DNA of 64,000 nt from Pholis gunnellus (lineage: Eukaryota; Chordata; Actinopteri; Perciformes; Pholidae): positions 5,952,280 to 6,016,279 of the forward strand of contig OU342821.1 of assembly GCA_910591455.2 (NCBI GenBank), given 5' to 3'. Under the pieces are notes generated by a model. That model was not told the origin of the DNA, searched no databases, and was given only the letters and a program-made list of their open reading frames with translations. Both the position numbers and the translations under genes were made by a program. This document shows, in pieces, positions 50,024 to 60,705 of the stretch. The number at the start of each line of letters is the position of its first letter. The first letter of the stretch is position 1.

Positions 50024-51146
50024 GTGACGGGACCCTGGAGGAGTCTGTGGGTGAGGCTGGGCTACGACCCCCGAAAGAGTCCAGACTCCAAGAACTACCA
50101 GATACTAGACTTCAGGATCCGCTGTAGCACCAAGCACGGTAAGAGCCTGAGGCAGTTACTGAAAGAGAATCTATTCAAATGTATCATCTACTGACTTACT
50201 TTGGGTTTTCCATTTATGGCATTTGCTTTTTGGTCTTAATTGAAAATTCAAGCCCTGTCTGCCTAACACTGACTGTTGGTTCCTCTGTCTTCCTACTTTC
50301 AGGGTATTCATTATCTGACATACCAGTAAAAGCCAAGAGGAGAGCCCTGAACTACAGTCTGCCTATCACATTCAACAAAGCAGGTGAGTCTGTGAATTTA
50401 TTCTGATTGAACTCACATTAAGGAGCCTCACGAGATTTTACTATTTGTACATTTCTATGGTCACATGATCCGTAGACCATCCAGTCATGTATGTCCACCA
50501 CCTGTCTCTCACAATAAGGAAGTCCATACAAACATTTGGCACTTAGTGGCCTCTGGTTTTAAAAAGTGAAGCCAACGCTAAAGTGCCATAAACTTTCATT
50601 CTCTCTAATGTCCACCAGGGGCCAACATCTTTATTTATTACCGCAGATTTTATGGTCTCAATCTCTAGTTTTTAAGTCTTCTTCAATACAGCATGATGTT
50701 CATTTAGTATGTTATAGTTAGAGTCAATTAGACCACAAAGCAGGGTATGCTTTAGGTTGGGGCTACCTTGTGATTGACAGGTCGCTGTCAGAGTCACAGC
50801 GTCTCTACAACACTCCTCTTTTACTTCCACTCACTGGTTGCAAAAATGTAACTCCCTCCCCCACCCCAGCCTCCTCTTGTATTAGCATCTAGTTTAGTTG
50901 TTTGTGAATTGCGTATGTTTAAATGTGTCTTCATGTTCATTAAATGTCATGAATCTCAGGCTCAGGTCTTTATCAAGCGAGCTTTGTTTCCAGAGCCACC
51001 AAACTAAAAGGCATACTGCTGCAATAAATAGTTCAAACCATTGTTTCCTCAATAATCTCCACTGTCGTAGAAAACGCTGCTTAATAATTATTTATTTGTT
51101 CTAGGTCCCCAGGCAGCTAGTGTGATGGAACTTGCAGCTCAGGAGG
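50024..51146 (+). pseudogene. gtf3c5 duplicate fragment (exons 6, 7 and part of 8)
   Basis: Copies of gtf3c5 exon 6 (50024-50138, apparently identical), exon 7 (50303-50383, with a Ser-to-Arg change in the KAKRS block) and the first part of exon 8 (51105 to about 51146) with their introns and splice sites. Upstream only the last 8 nt of exon 5 are present, with no promoter. After exon 8 the sequence jumps through a short piece matching the gtf3c5 intron 9 region (about 35378-35400) to the 3' flank (about 36293), deleting exons 9-11. It cannot encode a TFIIIC subunit. Confidence 0.93.
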
Positions 51147-52838
51147 TGTTATAAATTCAGTTTCAGAATTGTAAATGTTAGTATTGAATTTCTTTCTGAA
51201 AGAGGTGATGTGATTGAATTATTTTTTTGACTTAAATGTAAATAAATATTTGAAAGTAGTTTTAGTGGTTTGAGTAAGAACTGTATATTGTTTGTAATTA
51301 TGTTTTTGGTGGATACACTACACTGGACTATGTCATGGATACCAGTCAACATGCAGTTGTATTTTAAAACCTCCAAATAGCATTTAAAACCATGACACAA
51401 GAGATGCACAACATTGTTGAAGTAAATACCTTGAAAATGCAATGTGGCGGTCACATCCTGTGCATACTGTGTATCCTTTATTTAACGGTCATACGAACTT
51501 ATTATTCTAAGACAGACTGAGATAAAAGGGAAAAACTTTGACAAGTGAGAAAACCAATGAGCATTAGAGTAAAAACCCATACAGCATAGTTAATTAAAAG
51601 TGCTACAAACTACTACTAATCTAGTCCCATGTTTCCATCTCGTGATGAAGGCTTTAGAGTCCATTACTTCATTACTCTTTGGATTGGCTACAGCTGTGTG
51701 ACTTTGAGTCCAGTTGGACAGCTGTGTCAACTCAGCAGAGGTTACCTTCCTGATACAAAAGTTTGAAAAGCTAATTTTTAACCCAGCAATTTTCTTGAAG
51801 TCCCCCACTAAATATCTCAAAACCTTTCTTAAGCCCAACACAACACCTTGGGCTTAAGGGGATGCCATCATTTCCCTTCCATTGGAATTGTACAAGCATC
51901 CTCGAAGTGAAATCCATCCAGATTTCACATTTACATTTTAAAGGGGAGATATCATGCTCATTTTCAGGTTCGTAGTTGCATTTGAGGTTTCTACTACAAC
52001 ATCTGTTTGGTTTACGAGAAAAATATGGAGGGAGGGTTAAAAAAGGAGGTGTCACGTGTCACATCATCGGGGTAAAAATCTATTAGTAATCATGAGTAAA
52101 ATATTCTAATTAGCCAATGAACAGGGGAACCAAATCTAAATGGCTTGTTGAATCGAATGTTTCCAGAAAAAAACTGACTGGGTTGTCTGATTTAAGTTTG
52201 TTGGGTAGTATGCACTCCACAGACACAAATGTGTGCAAGGAATGACCAAGTGAGTTCTTTAATGATGTCTCCCCTTTAAGTGTTGACTCAAAACTTGTGG
52301 CCAAGATTCAAACCGACTTCTTTACCCTCTGTCGAAGGGAAACTTTCAACCAAGTCAAATGGCTTCATCAAAGCAATATTTGCCATTACTATTTAAATGT
52401 TGACTGCTTGGCCCCATAGAGAAGAGAGCATTAAAAGGACAGGACAGGGTTGGTCCACTGCCATGGCCCAAACTTCACTGTGTTAGTCAGGTTGCATGTT
52501 GCTAGTTGTGGCGGTCATGTGGAGTGAAGGAGGTGAAAATAGTTCTTCATGTGCGATAAGAAAAGAAGGGATCAATTAAATATGTCACTGTTTATTCATG
52601 TTTCCTTCTACCAACCACTGAAAACCACATGTTTACAAGTTAGCCTATATCTTTATCTGATCACTACATATGTTAGTTTGATTCCGCCAGAGAGGTTTTA
52701 AAATGTTACAGGTAATCCATGTAAAGTGTTTTGGGAAAGTACTGTGGACACATGGTGGTTAAATATTACGTGTTATGTAACAGTGGGAAAAGCAGGCTGC
52801 ACACTGGTCAGATGTTCAGGGGAGGGGTCTCTCCTTTT
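51147..52838. other. Duplicated gtf3c5-cel spacer
   Basis: Collinear with 36293-37976 of unit 1, including the gtf3c5 AATAAA and the TTAA miniature element. No gene is recognised; the open frames match those of unit 1 only because the DNA is duplicated. Small indels distinguish the copies, for example around 52030 and 52380. Confidence 0.7.
51942..52275. mobile_element. TTAA-flanked miniature element (piggyBac-like), unit 2 copy
   Basis: Counterpart of 37053-37408, with TTAA at 51938-51941 and 52276-52279 and the same AGGGGAGA termini. It is slightly shortened internally. Confidence 0.65.
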
Positions 52839-52846
52839 GTATAAGT
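52839..52846 (+). promoter_or_regulatory. cel.2: Degenerate cel.2 TATA box
   Basis: Position-equivalent to the cel.1 TATATAAA but reads TGTATAAG, 44 nt before the start codon. The flanking aggggaggggtctctcc block is unchanged. Confidence 0.5.
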
Positions 52847-52882
52847 CTGGCCGACCATCAACCTGCTTGTCTCAGTTTAGTC

Positions 52883-55800
52883 ATGATGGGGAAGCTGGGG
52901 ATTGTGGTAGCTTTTGCCGTGTTTCTGGAGACGGTCTCTGCGGCCTCTGTGAGTGTGTTTTTCTAGTGTATTCAAAAGTGTGTTCAAGTGCTCTGTTTAG
53001 TTTCTGCAAAAGGCTTTTTAGTGTGAAAAGAGTGCTATACTTCTTGAAATTTAGCTTCTATTCTGAAGAAAGTATAATTATTTGTTCATTTTTCAACCAT
53101 CAAACATTGATTGATTATATTATATTGGGGAAAAAAAGTCTTCATATGTTTGTGTCACAAGATATTTCTAACCTAGTTATTTGTAATTCGCATTCTTCAA
53201 ATTGCTGTGTCACACGATTGATTTTTTTTTTAACAAATCATGCCAAAAGAAACAGATAATTAAAATTTAAATGGAGCATGCCACACGTCATTTGGTGTAG
53301 TTCCGTGTGAAAGACTTTGGTAAATGAAGATGTTTGTGTTTAACTTCTGTAGCTCGGTGTGGTGTACACAGAGGGAGGTATGGTGCAGGGCGAGAACATT
53401 CGTCTTGGGTTCCGCCGTCGCATGGACGTCTTCAGGGGGATTCCCTTCGCTGACATCCCTGGAAGGTTTGAGAAACCAAAACGTCACCCGGGCTGGGACG
53501 GTGGGTAGACTGACCGGACTTCTCACCCACTGGACTTCACACCAATAACTCACGTGATAAATTCACACCACAAAGATATGTGTGCTCCTTTAGCAATCAA
53601 ACTTTCCAGCAGCCAATTCTGCCACTCTTTCTCTTTTAGCTTGAATCAAATTGATTGGAAAATGTTTTCTCTTCTCGCTGTCAAGGTAGATGAGCCTAAA
53701 CTGTTGATGTATGCCTTACCCTGCTCTTACACCACATGTGTCTCTCGTCAGGTGTTCTGGAGGCCACCAAGTACAAAGAGAGATGCATTCAGGTGAACCT
53801 CATCATGACCGATACCAGAGGCAGTGAGGACTGTCTTTACCTGAACATCTGGGTTCCTCACGGCAGCTCAGGTAAAGACTGAGAGAAGTCCACAGTGTCA
53901 TCCATATCAGATCCACACTACTACTGGCTCCCATTTTCTCTCTCTTCTAGTGTCCACTGGTCTGCCCACTATGGTGTGGATCTACGGGGGAGGCTTCCTT
54001 GTTGGAGGCTCGATGGGTGCCAACATCCTGGACAACTATCTGTACAGCGGGCAGGAGATTGCAGACCGAGGAAATGTTATTGTGGTGACGCTGGGATACC
54101 GCGTGGGCACCATGGGCTTCCTGAGCACCGGAGAATCTGACTTACCTGGTAGGAGCCGGTTTCTTTTCTCCCTACTGTGACAGATCTAGAAGACGTTGGC
54201 TTCCCCGCCGATTTTATGTATTGCACCATTAAAATCAAAGTTCCTTGATTGAGGGAAAAATGTGATACTCGACAGGAAACTACGGTCTGTGGGACCAGCA
54301 CGCCGCCATCGCCTGGGTGAACAGGAACATCCGCTCGTTCGGAGGAGACCCGGAAAACATCACCGTCTTTGGAGAGTCTGCAGGCGGAGCAAGTGTCAGC
54401 TTCCAGGTGAGAAGCTTTTTTTTAAATTATTCTGGGTGTAGATAGATGATGGATTTGAAATTCAAATTAAATTCACAGTTTGTAAATTTGAATCTATCTT
54501 TGTTTAAAAAAATAACTTAAAAAAAAAAATGAAATATGTCTCATGACTGCCCACAGACTCTCACTCCCCACAACAAAGGGCTGTTCAAGAGAGCCATCTC
54601 CCAGAGCGGCGTCGCCACTTGCTCGTTTGCTATCAACAGGAACCCCCGTAGAATCGCTGAGGAGGTGCTCTTGAACTGTTTTATTTCTGCTGTGCAACAC
54701 TTTTGTGGAATGGTTAGCGCAGTATAACTTCAAGGCTGGTAGACACCTCAAGCGAATTTAAACCCTCTCCCCAGGTTGCTCTGAAGGTCGGTTGCCCCAC
54801 CGATCAGACTATGGCTTCCTGTTTGAAGATGACTGATCCTGCGCGGCTTACGCTGGCTGGCACTCTCAATCTGTCCAGCTCACCTGATAGTAAGGACTGC
54901 ACTCCATACAGTCTACTTGACATTTTCATTTTAGACACCTTGTTGCTTTGTACCACAACAATGGAGACATTAAAGAGTCAGCCCCCTTCTTCTGCAATGG
55001 TTTAATGACACTCCACCGGAGAAACTGCAAACTACATATTTATTGTATCAAATTTAGCTTGATGCGTCCAACTCATATTTTTCAAATGACAGTAGTGAAT
55101 GGCAATAATTAACATTTTCATTTTGCTGATTTTCTGGAAATTCATTTCAAATGTGCTCTAAATTTGAACGGGAACTTTGCCCCGACACACCGAGCAGACC
55201 TTCAACGGCTAGTGGCTTAACGTCTTCTAAAATGTGCACTCATACACACAGCAAAAACTACACCCAATGGTTCACTGACCACCAACATGAGCATAAATTT
55301 TATAGTGCGCGCCAGTGTCAAATTTCGAAAGCTGCCCATACTGTGCTGGCTGTTTGACGCCACTAATATCTTTTATTCAAACGAGCAATTTTGAGATGTC
55401 GATTGGTGCTTCCATTCCTTTCATATCAAGAGTTTAGGTTTCTAAACGTATTTGTAGCATAATAACAGCAGATCTAGCAAATGGCAAATTAGAAATTCCA
55501 GTTATGTATAAAACATGCAGTTAGAGCTGTATATGGTAGGTCTGTCATTGTATCTATCTCTGTCAGGCCCCGTTCTCTTCAACCTGCTCCTGTCTCCTGT
55601 GATCGACGGCGACTTTGTGCCGGATGAGCCTTCCAACTTGTTCCACAATGCGGCTGAGATCGACTACATCATTGGAGTCAACGACATGGACGGACACCTC
55701 TTCACTAGCGTAGATGTTCCTACAATCAACTCCCCCCTGGTGGACACCCCTATGTGAGTTTAAGACATTTGATCACCATGTGAAACATTGACAATTCTAC

Positions 55801-57120
55801 AACGGGTCTACCGGAAGCAGCATGCTGTATTTTGTTAGAGTTGTGGTGCTGTGGTGTTTTATCAAATCTAATTTCCAAACCTTCCTGATCTCAGCGAGGT
55901 CGTGAAGAGGCTCCTGGCTTCGTACACTAAGCAGGGCAAGGCTGCTTTGGACCTTGCGTACTCCACATACACCTCAACCTGGGGCTCAAACCCCAGCAAG
56001 AAGACCATCAAGAAAACCATTGTGGATATTGGAACAGACTTCATCTTCCTGGTTCCTACTCAGGCCGCCCTCTACCTTCATGCTGCCAACGCCACGTGAG
56101 GATAAGATCTTGCTATACAGACGTCGCTGTCAGTATATTTATAAGCCCTTTTGTTCAACATCTTGCTTTTGAAGCTGGGGAATAAAAACCAGGGCTTAAC
56201 CTTTTTTTATTTTAAGGGTGGGCATTGAAAATCAATTTAAAGAGGCTTTAAACTGGCCTGGGAGTGATTCATTAAAGGCAAAATATTTATCACTTTTGCT
56301 AATTTGAGTGAAAATTTCCTTGAGGGGTTTTTAATCTCAAGTTTCAAAGACAGGTTTCTGTTTTAAGTGTGGATGAAATTCAACCACGCTGTAAAGCAGT
56401 AGGCAAAAGTAGCATCTAGCATCAAGCATCGATATGGTGAAGTGCAGGGCATGAAATAACTTGCATCTGTCATTATAAGCAGACTTCTGAGAACCTGCAG
56501 AAGAATTCAGCTTTTAGAGTGCTAAATTTGATCTTTATTTTTGTAGCCCTCATCTTGGTGTAGTCATTATCACATCCCTATCCTTTTCTTTTCTCACCGA
56601 AGAACCGGTCGCACCTACTCCTACCTATTCTCTGAGCCCAACCGTATGGCCGGCATTGCCAAGCCTTACCCCAGCTGGATTGGAGCCGACCACTCCGATG
56701 ACCTGCAGTATGTGTTCGGAAAGCCTTTCACCACACCTCTGGCGTACTGGCCTCGCTACCGTGACGTCTCTGGCTACATGATCGCCTACTGGACCAACTT
56801 CGCCAGAACTGGGTATAAGTCTGCAGACGCGCGTCATGGGAACTTCATGATATCAAACAAACCTAAGTCAGACACTGAAATAGAAAACTAAAACTGTCTC
56901 ATTTCAGTTGCCCTTTTTCTCTGATTCTGTCCACAGGGACCCCAACCTAGGAGAGTCGCGCGTGCCCGCTACCTGGCCTAAGTTCACCAGCGATGGACAC
57001 CAGTTCCTGGAGATCCATTCTAAGATGGACAAGAGCTATGTGGGACAGAAGATGAGAATGCCTTACGTGAATTTCTGGACCAGCGTCCTACCCAACCTTC
57101 CCATGACCATCTCAGAATAA
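52883..57120 (+). CDS. cel.2: cel.2, bile-salt-activated (carboxyl ester) lipase, 555 aa
   Basis: Tandem duplicate of cel.1 with the same role expected. Exons: 52883-52948, 53353-53500, 53752-53871, 53951-54148, 54276-54406, 54557-54664, 54775-54889, 55567-55753, 55895-56095, 56603-56812, 56937-57120 (TAA). Every exon has the same length as in cel.1. Signal peptide MMGKLGIVVAFAVFLETVSA. Triad Ser212 (GESAGGAS), Asp337 (NDMDGH), His455 (GADHSDD). Differences from cel.1 include GGAS for GAAS at the nucleophile elbow, ADHSDD for ADHADD next to the catalytic His, and IGVND for AGIND. No mucin-like tail. Introns are compact except for a 373-bp insertion in intron 7. It appears intact and functional. 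Confidence 0.95.
55058..55430. repeat. 373-bp segment present only in cel.2 intron 7
   Basis: Compared with cel.1 intron 7, where aatttag joins agtttagg directly (about 41030), cel.2 carries 373 extra bases between the same words. No terminal repeats or coding potential identify the insertion. Loss from cel.1 is an equal possibility. Confidence 0.7.
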
Positions 57121-57186
57121 CAACCTGTGCACCCGCAGTGTGGTCCCATAGATCTGAAGTATCAAATCAGTATTGGTCCATGAAAA

Positions 57187-57192
57187 AATAAA
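57187..57192 (+). terminator. cel.2: cel.2 polyadenylation signal AATAAA
   Basis: AATAAA 67 nt after the cel.2 stop codon, identical in context to cel.1. Confidence 0.75.
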
Positions 57193-57536
57193 TTGATCAC
57201 AAACACAATTTACATTTCCTTAGTTTTATTTTGTGTTGACCCTTTTAAATTCACAACAGGCTATGTACAGTAGTGCTAAACAAATTCACTTTGCATGTAT
57301 GGAACCTTTTGGCTTTGTTTGTTTTTTGTTGGCTTTTTGGATGATAACAGATGCTATTAGCCTTCTACTGAATAAAATGTTGGTGTTGATCTTAATGTAC
57401 AAGACGTTAATTGTTGTGCAGAAGTGTGCGTTAACTTCATCAGAAAAAATAAAATCAAAACAGACTAAAAATATGGATCTGTTGATATTCAGGCTGCAGT
57501 GCCAATTTGCTACCAGTTTATCTGCGTTAGCTAGAG

Positions 57537-58104
57537 CAGGGGCTCTCAAAGTTTTTGGGGCCAGGGACCCCTTGCGGGGGAGAACATTTCCAAGGATCCC
57601 TTCTTAATTGTAACACTGATTAAGCATACGCTTACTACCATTTGTACTCTTGGATTCCATTGGAACTTTTCCACCTTAATACTTCAGACCTATTTCAAGG
57701 TGATATACAGAAACACATTTCAATTTGAATCATGTTACATCAGATGAAATAATCCTTTATTAGTTCCACAGCTGGGAAATTTGCAGTTATCAAAAGGGTT
57801 AAACCTTTAAACAGAGGGGGATTTTATCCAAACTGTGCTGATCTCAATAGTCTAAAGTTGACTTTCAGTAAGTGTTTCAGCTTACAAATAAATTATTGAT
57901 ATGTTTCACAATCATATCAGAGTTTCTGTTGGCCTAAAGCTAACATAGGCAGGAGTAATGGACACAATATTATTTTCTTGGCGCAAATGGTCCCCATCTG
58001 TAGATATGCAAATTTTTAATGATACAGCACAGTTTTATTATTATAGCAAATTATTTTGCGGACCTGGTGTTAGACTGCCACAGACCCAACTTTGAGAATC
58101 ACTG
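57537..58104. mobile_element. Complete non-autonomous hAT element, 568 bp
   Basis: Termini CAGGGGCTCTCAAAG and CTTTGAGAATCACTG in inverse orientation. Flanks AGCTAGAG (57529-57536) and AGCTAGCA (58105-58112) form a slightly decayed 8-bp target duplication. No transposase. It was present before the segmental duplication. Confidence 0.8.
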
Positions 58105-58164
58105 AGCTAGCATACAGAGCCTAAATTAGGCACGTTTACATATGATGACAGTTGTTGTTTAAGG

Positions 58165-58450
58165 CAGTGACTCTCAACTGGTGGGTCGCAGACCTGTTTT
58201 CAGTGGGTCGCGGGCCTTTGCCTCACAAAAAAAAAAAGTTGTGATTTTATTTTGAAGGGCAATTTTTATGCAGCGGAATTATTCCAGCATTTACGGCACT
58301 TGTTCAGCGGTGCAGGAAAAACACAGACCAATGCGTTGTAAATCACGTCACGTGATGCAGTTTAGCCAATCAAATAAGGGTATTCTGAAACGTTTCCTTA
58401 CTCTAGTGAGATGTACCCACACCGTGACACAGGGAGGAGAGACAAGGAAA
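58165..58450 (+). mobile_element. hAT element fragment
   Basis: Begins CAGTGACTCTCAACTGGTGGGTCGC, a typical hAT terminus. The segment 58262-58440 (e.g. cagcatttacggcacttgtt) is the reverse-complement homologue of 44100-44330 inside the cel.1 hAT. No matching right terminus or target duplication is evident, so it is treated as truncated. Confidence 0.6.
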
Positions 58451-60540
58451 GACATCATAGAGCAGATCTCATGTAAATCTATTTGTGAAAGTCAAATATC
58501 TGTGGTTGATTTTAACAATTGAAATTGCTGAAAAGACCGCATTCCTAAACGAGTGCTGCGAAAACATTGAAATAAAAGTGTTTCTCTTCCGCACACTTGT
58601 CCTTATGGTGAGGTGTATGAGTTTGAAAAGAATACCGTGATATACCATGGTACCGCCAAAGTTATGCAAAATAGCGTGATATACATTTTTGGTTATATCG
58701 AACAGCACTACTCTGAGGTGTATTTAAGTTCCTCTCAGGACCGAGAGAGTTGTCAGACTTCCTTGACTCTCACCGAGTGAATGAAGGAACAGGAACGCTG
58801 TCCCTCTTCAGCTGAAAGGTATTCTATGACTTTGTCTGTACTTAGTTTAATCTGTTGTACTCATTGAATCATGTTTGATGAGTTGTACACCCTTGATAAT
58901 TTTTCTATATCTTATTCTGTCATAAATTCTTAAAGACAGAGAGCTTAACCATTAGATACCGAGCGAGGACCATTTGGTCCTCCAGTGAGACAGTTTAGCA
59001 AAGAGAGTGTCATAGAATGCACTTTTCAGAAATGAATATAATAAATGCTACACACATGCTATATACCAGATTAAACAGCAACATCTGGGCAATACTAAGT
59101 CATTTTTTACACACTCCAAACACAATTATACACAACTAATACAAGCAACTAGAAGATGTACCACAATATCACGTATTTGTTGCCACGAGTCGGCGAGCTA
59201 TGCTCTCCGCTTCGATTTTCCATCACAAAGCTAACGGCTACACGGCCGAGCAGTACATCGCAGAGCATGACAATTCCACAAAGAATCCAGAGATATCTTC
59301 AGAATTTCTCTCTGTTAAACCAGTATAGAGCTGTGAGCAAACAAACGCCAGAACAACAAACCGCTTCACTTTTTGGCAGATGGAATTTTAGGCTTCGGGG
59401 GTGCGTGGCGTTTTTTTGATTTTTACTGGCTAAAGCCTCTGTCAACACCAGGCTTTCACTACCGCATTCCTAAGACTCTGACGAGTCTAAAATGGTGTCA
59501 TTTTCTAAAATTGACCAATCATAGGCTTGCTGAGCTTCCAATAAAACACATGAAGACTGGAGCTCAGACGAGAATCATCCATGGTTTACAGCCTTAGAGA
59601 GGATTCTGGCTCTCAAAATGATGCCAAACTGCTGTATTAGGATAGATTGAACACTATTAGTGATAAAACAAGTGAAATATATAGTTATATAAAAGTACAA
59701 TGGAATAGCTGCAACAGCTGGTTCCAAAATGAAAATTTAGCTTGACCTCGCGTGACCTCTCCGTACTGAAACCTCTATAACTTTGGCCTGCTTCACTTTA
59801 TCAATGCCACATTTTTTTTGAGACTACTGACATGACTACTGCTATGATTTGGGAGAGTTTTTAGGCTAGCCAGGGCCTCATTTCAAGAACAAAATAACAA
59901 TAAAAGTGCTTTTTTTCAGGCAAACCTGAAAATGTTCAATTTGAGCTGTGTGCCATCTTCATTTAGTATTAACCAGTAACATACACACTGATATGTACAC
60001 ATCTGGTCAAATCTCACAAGTGTTAATGTTATTATAACATAAAAATTATTAAAATAGACCTTGTAGTTACAGAACTACAGTCTTTTTGGTATCGGTATGC
60101 AATTTTTGAGCAGAGGCCTAAAAATAGAGCTAGGTTTTATTTTAAGATACTTTTGATTTCTCACAAGGAAATATATTCATTTCCACGACACCAATCTGAG
60201 AATCAGTCCACCTGGTTTGTTTGCTTCGTTACCGACTTTGGAAGAACTGCTGGGCGTTCTCTCTTCCATTTGTTAATGTGTCTTTAATATGTGCACATCT
60301 GTGTGTGGTCTTTAAGTTTTGTCGATTACTTCTACCATCACAATTTCAGTTCTCAAAATGAAAAGACAGTGGAAGAAAGTAGAGACTAGAAGATTAGTTT
60401 CTACTGAATTTGGCTCCAAAATATTGAAGAATCTGATGTCTGATGTCTTGTATCAATAATTAAGAATGAAAAAATAAAACCCCAAAACATACCGCAAGAT
60501 ATGTTGATTGGAATACCTTGCCTTGCTTGGAGGCGGCATG
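58451..60540. other. Intergenic stretch between cel.2 and cel.3
   Basis: No gene recognised. It contains an 8-bp-arm palindrome gaggaccatttggtcctc at 58965-58982 and assorted AT-rich sequence. A TTAACCATTAGATACC word near 58945 might be an eroded TTAA-type element end, but no partner terminus was found. Confidence 0.45.
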
Positions 60541-60545
60541 GTTTA

Positions 60546-60562
60546 CACCTGGCTGTTTCCCA
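60546..60562 (+). promoter_or_regulatory. cel.3: PTF1-type bipartite site upstream of cel.3
   Basis: CACCTG (E-box, 60546-60551) and TTTCCCA (RBPJ/TC box, 60556-60562) have centres 10.5 nt apart, one helical turn. That is the arrangement bound by the PTF1A-E-protein-RBPJL complex in acinar digestive-enzyme promoters. It lies about 100 nt upstream of the TATA-like box and 144 nt before the start codon. Confidence 0.7.
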
Positions 60563-60662
60563 TCAGAGGTCAGAGGTTTAGAGATGGTGATAGTTTGTGT
60601 GTTAAGGTTATGTAACACGTGTAAACAGCTATATTCGTTCTCTTGCAGGGGGGGGTCTTGTG

Positions 60663-60670
60663 CATATAAG
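60663..60670 (+). promoter_or_regulatory. cel.3: cel.3 TATA-like box
   Basis: CATATAAG 43 nt before the ATG at 60706, in the same relative place as the cel.1 TATA box. Confidence 0.6.
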
Positions 60671-60705
60671 TACCCAGTGAGGCATTCACTGGTTTCTGGA
60701 CAGCC

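Larger units (their letters stand above)
49586..58091 (+). repeat. Segmental duplication unit 2 (gtf3c5 remnant, cel.2 and 3' flank)
   Basis: Second tandem copy, joined to unit 1 at 49584-49586 (acccaact, c, actacatg). It carries the gtf3c5 intron 5 to exon 8 remnant, the gtf3c5-cel spacer, cel.2 and the 3' flank with its hAT element. Introns such as cel intron 4 differ from unit 1 at only a base or two, so the duplication is recent or has been homogenised. Confidence 0.9.
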
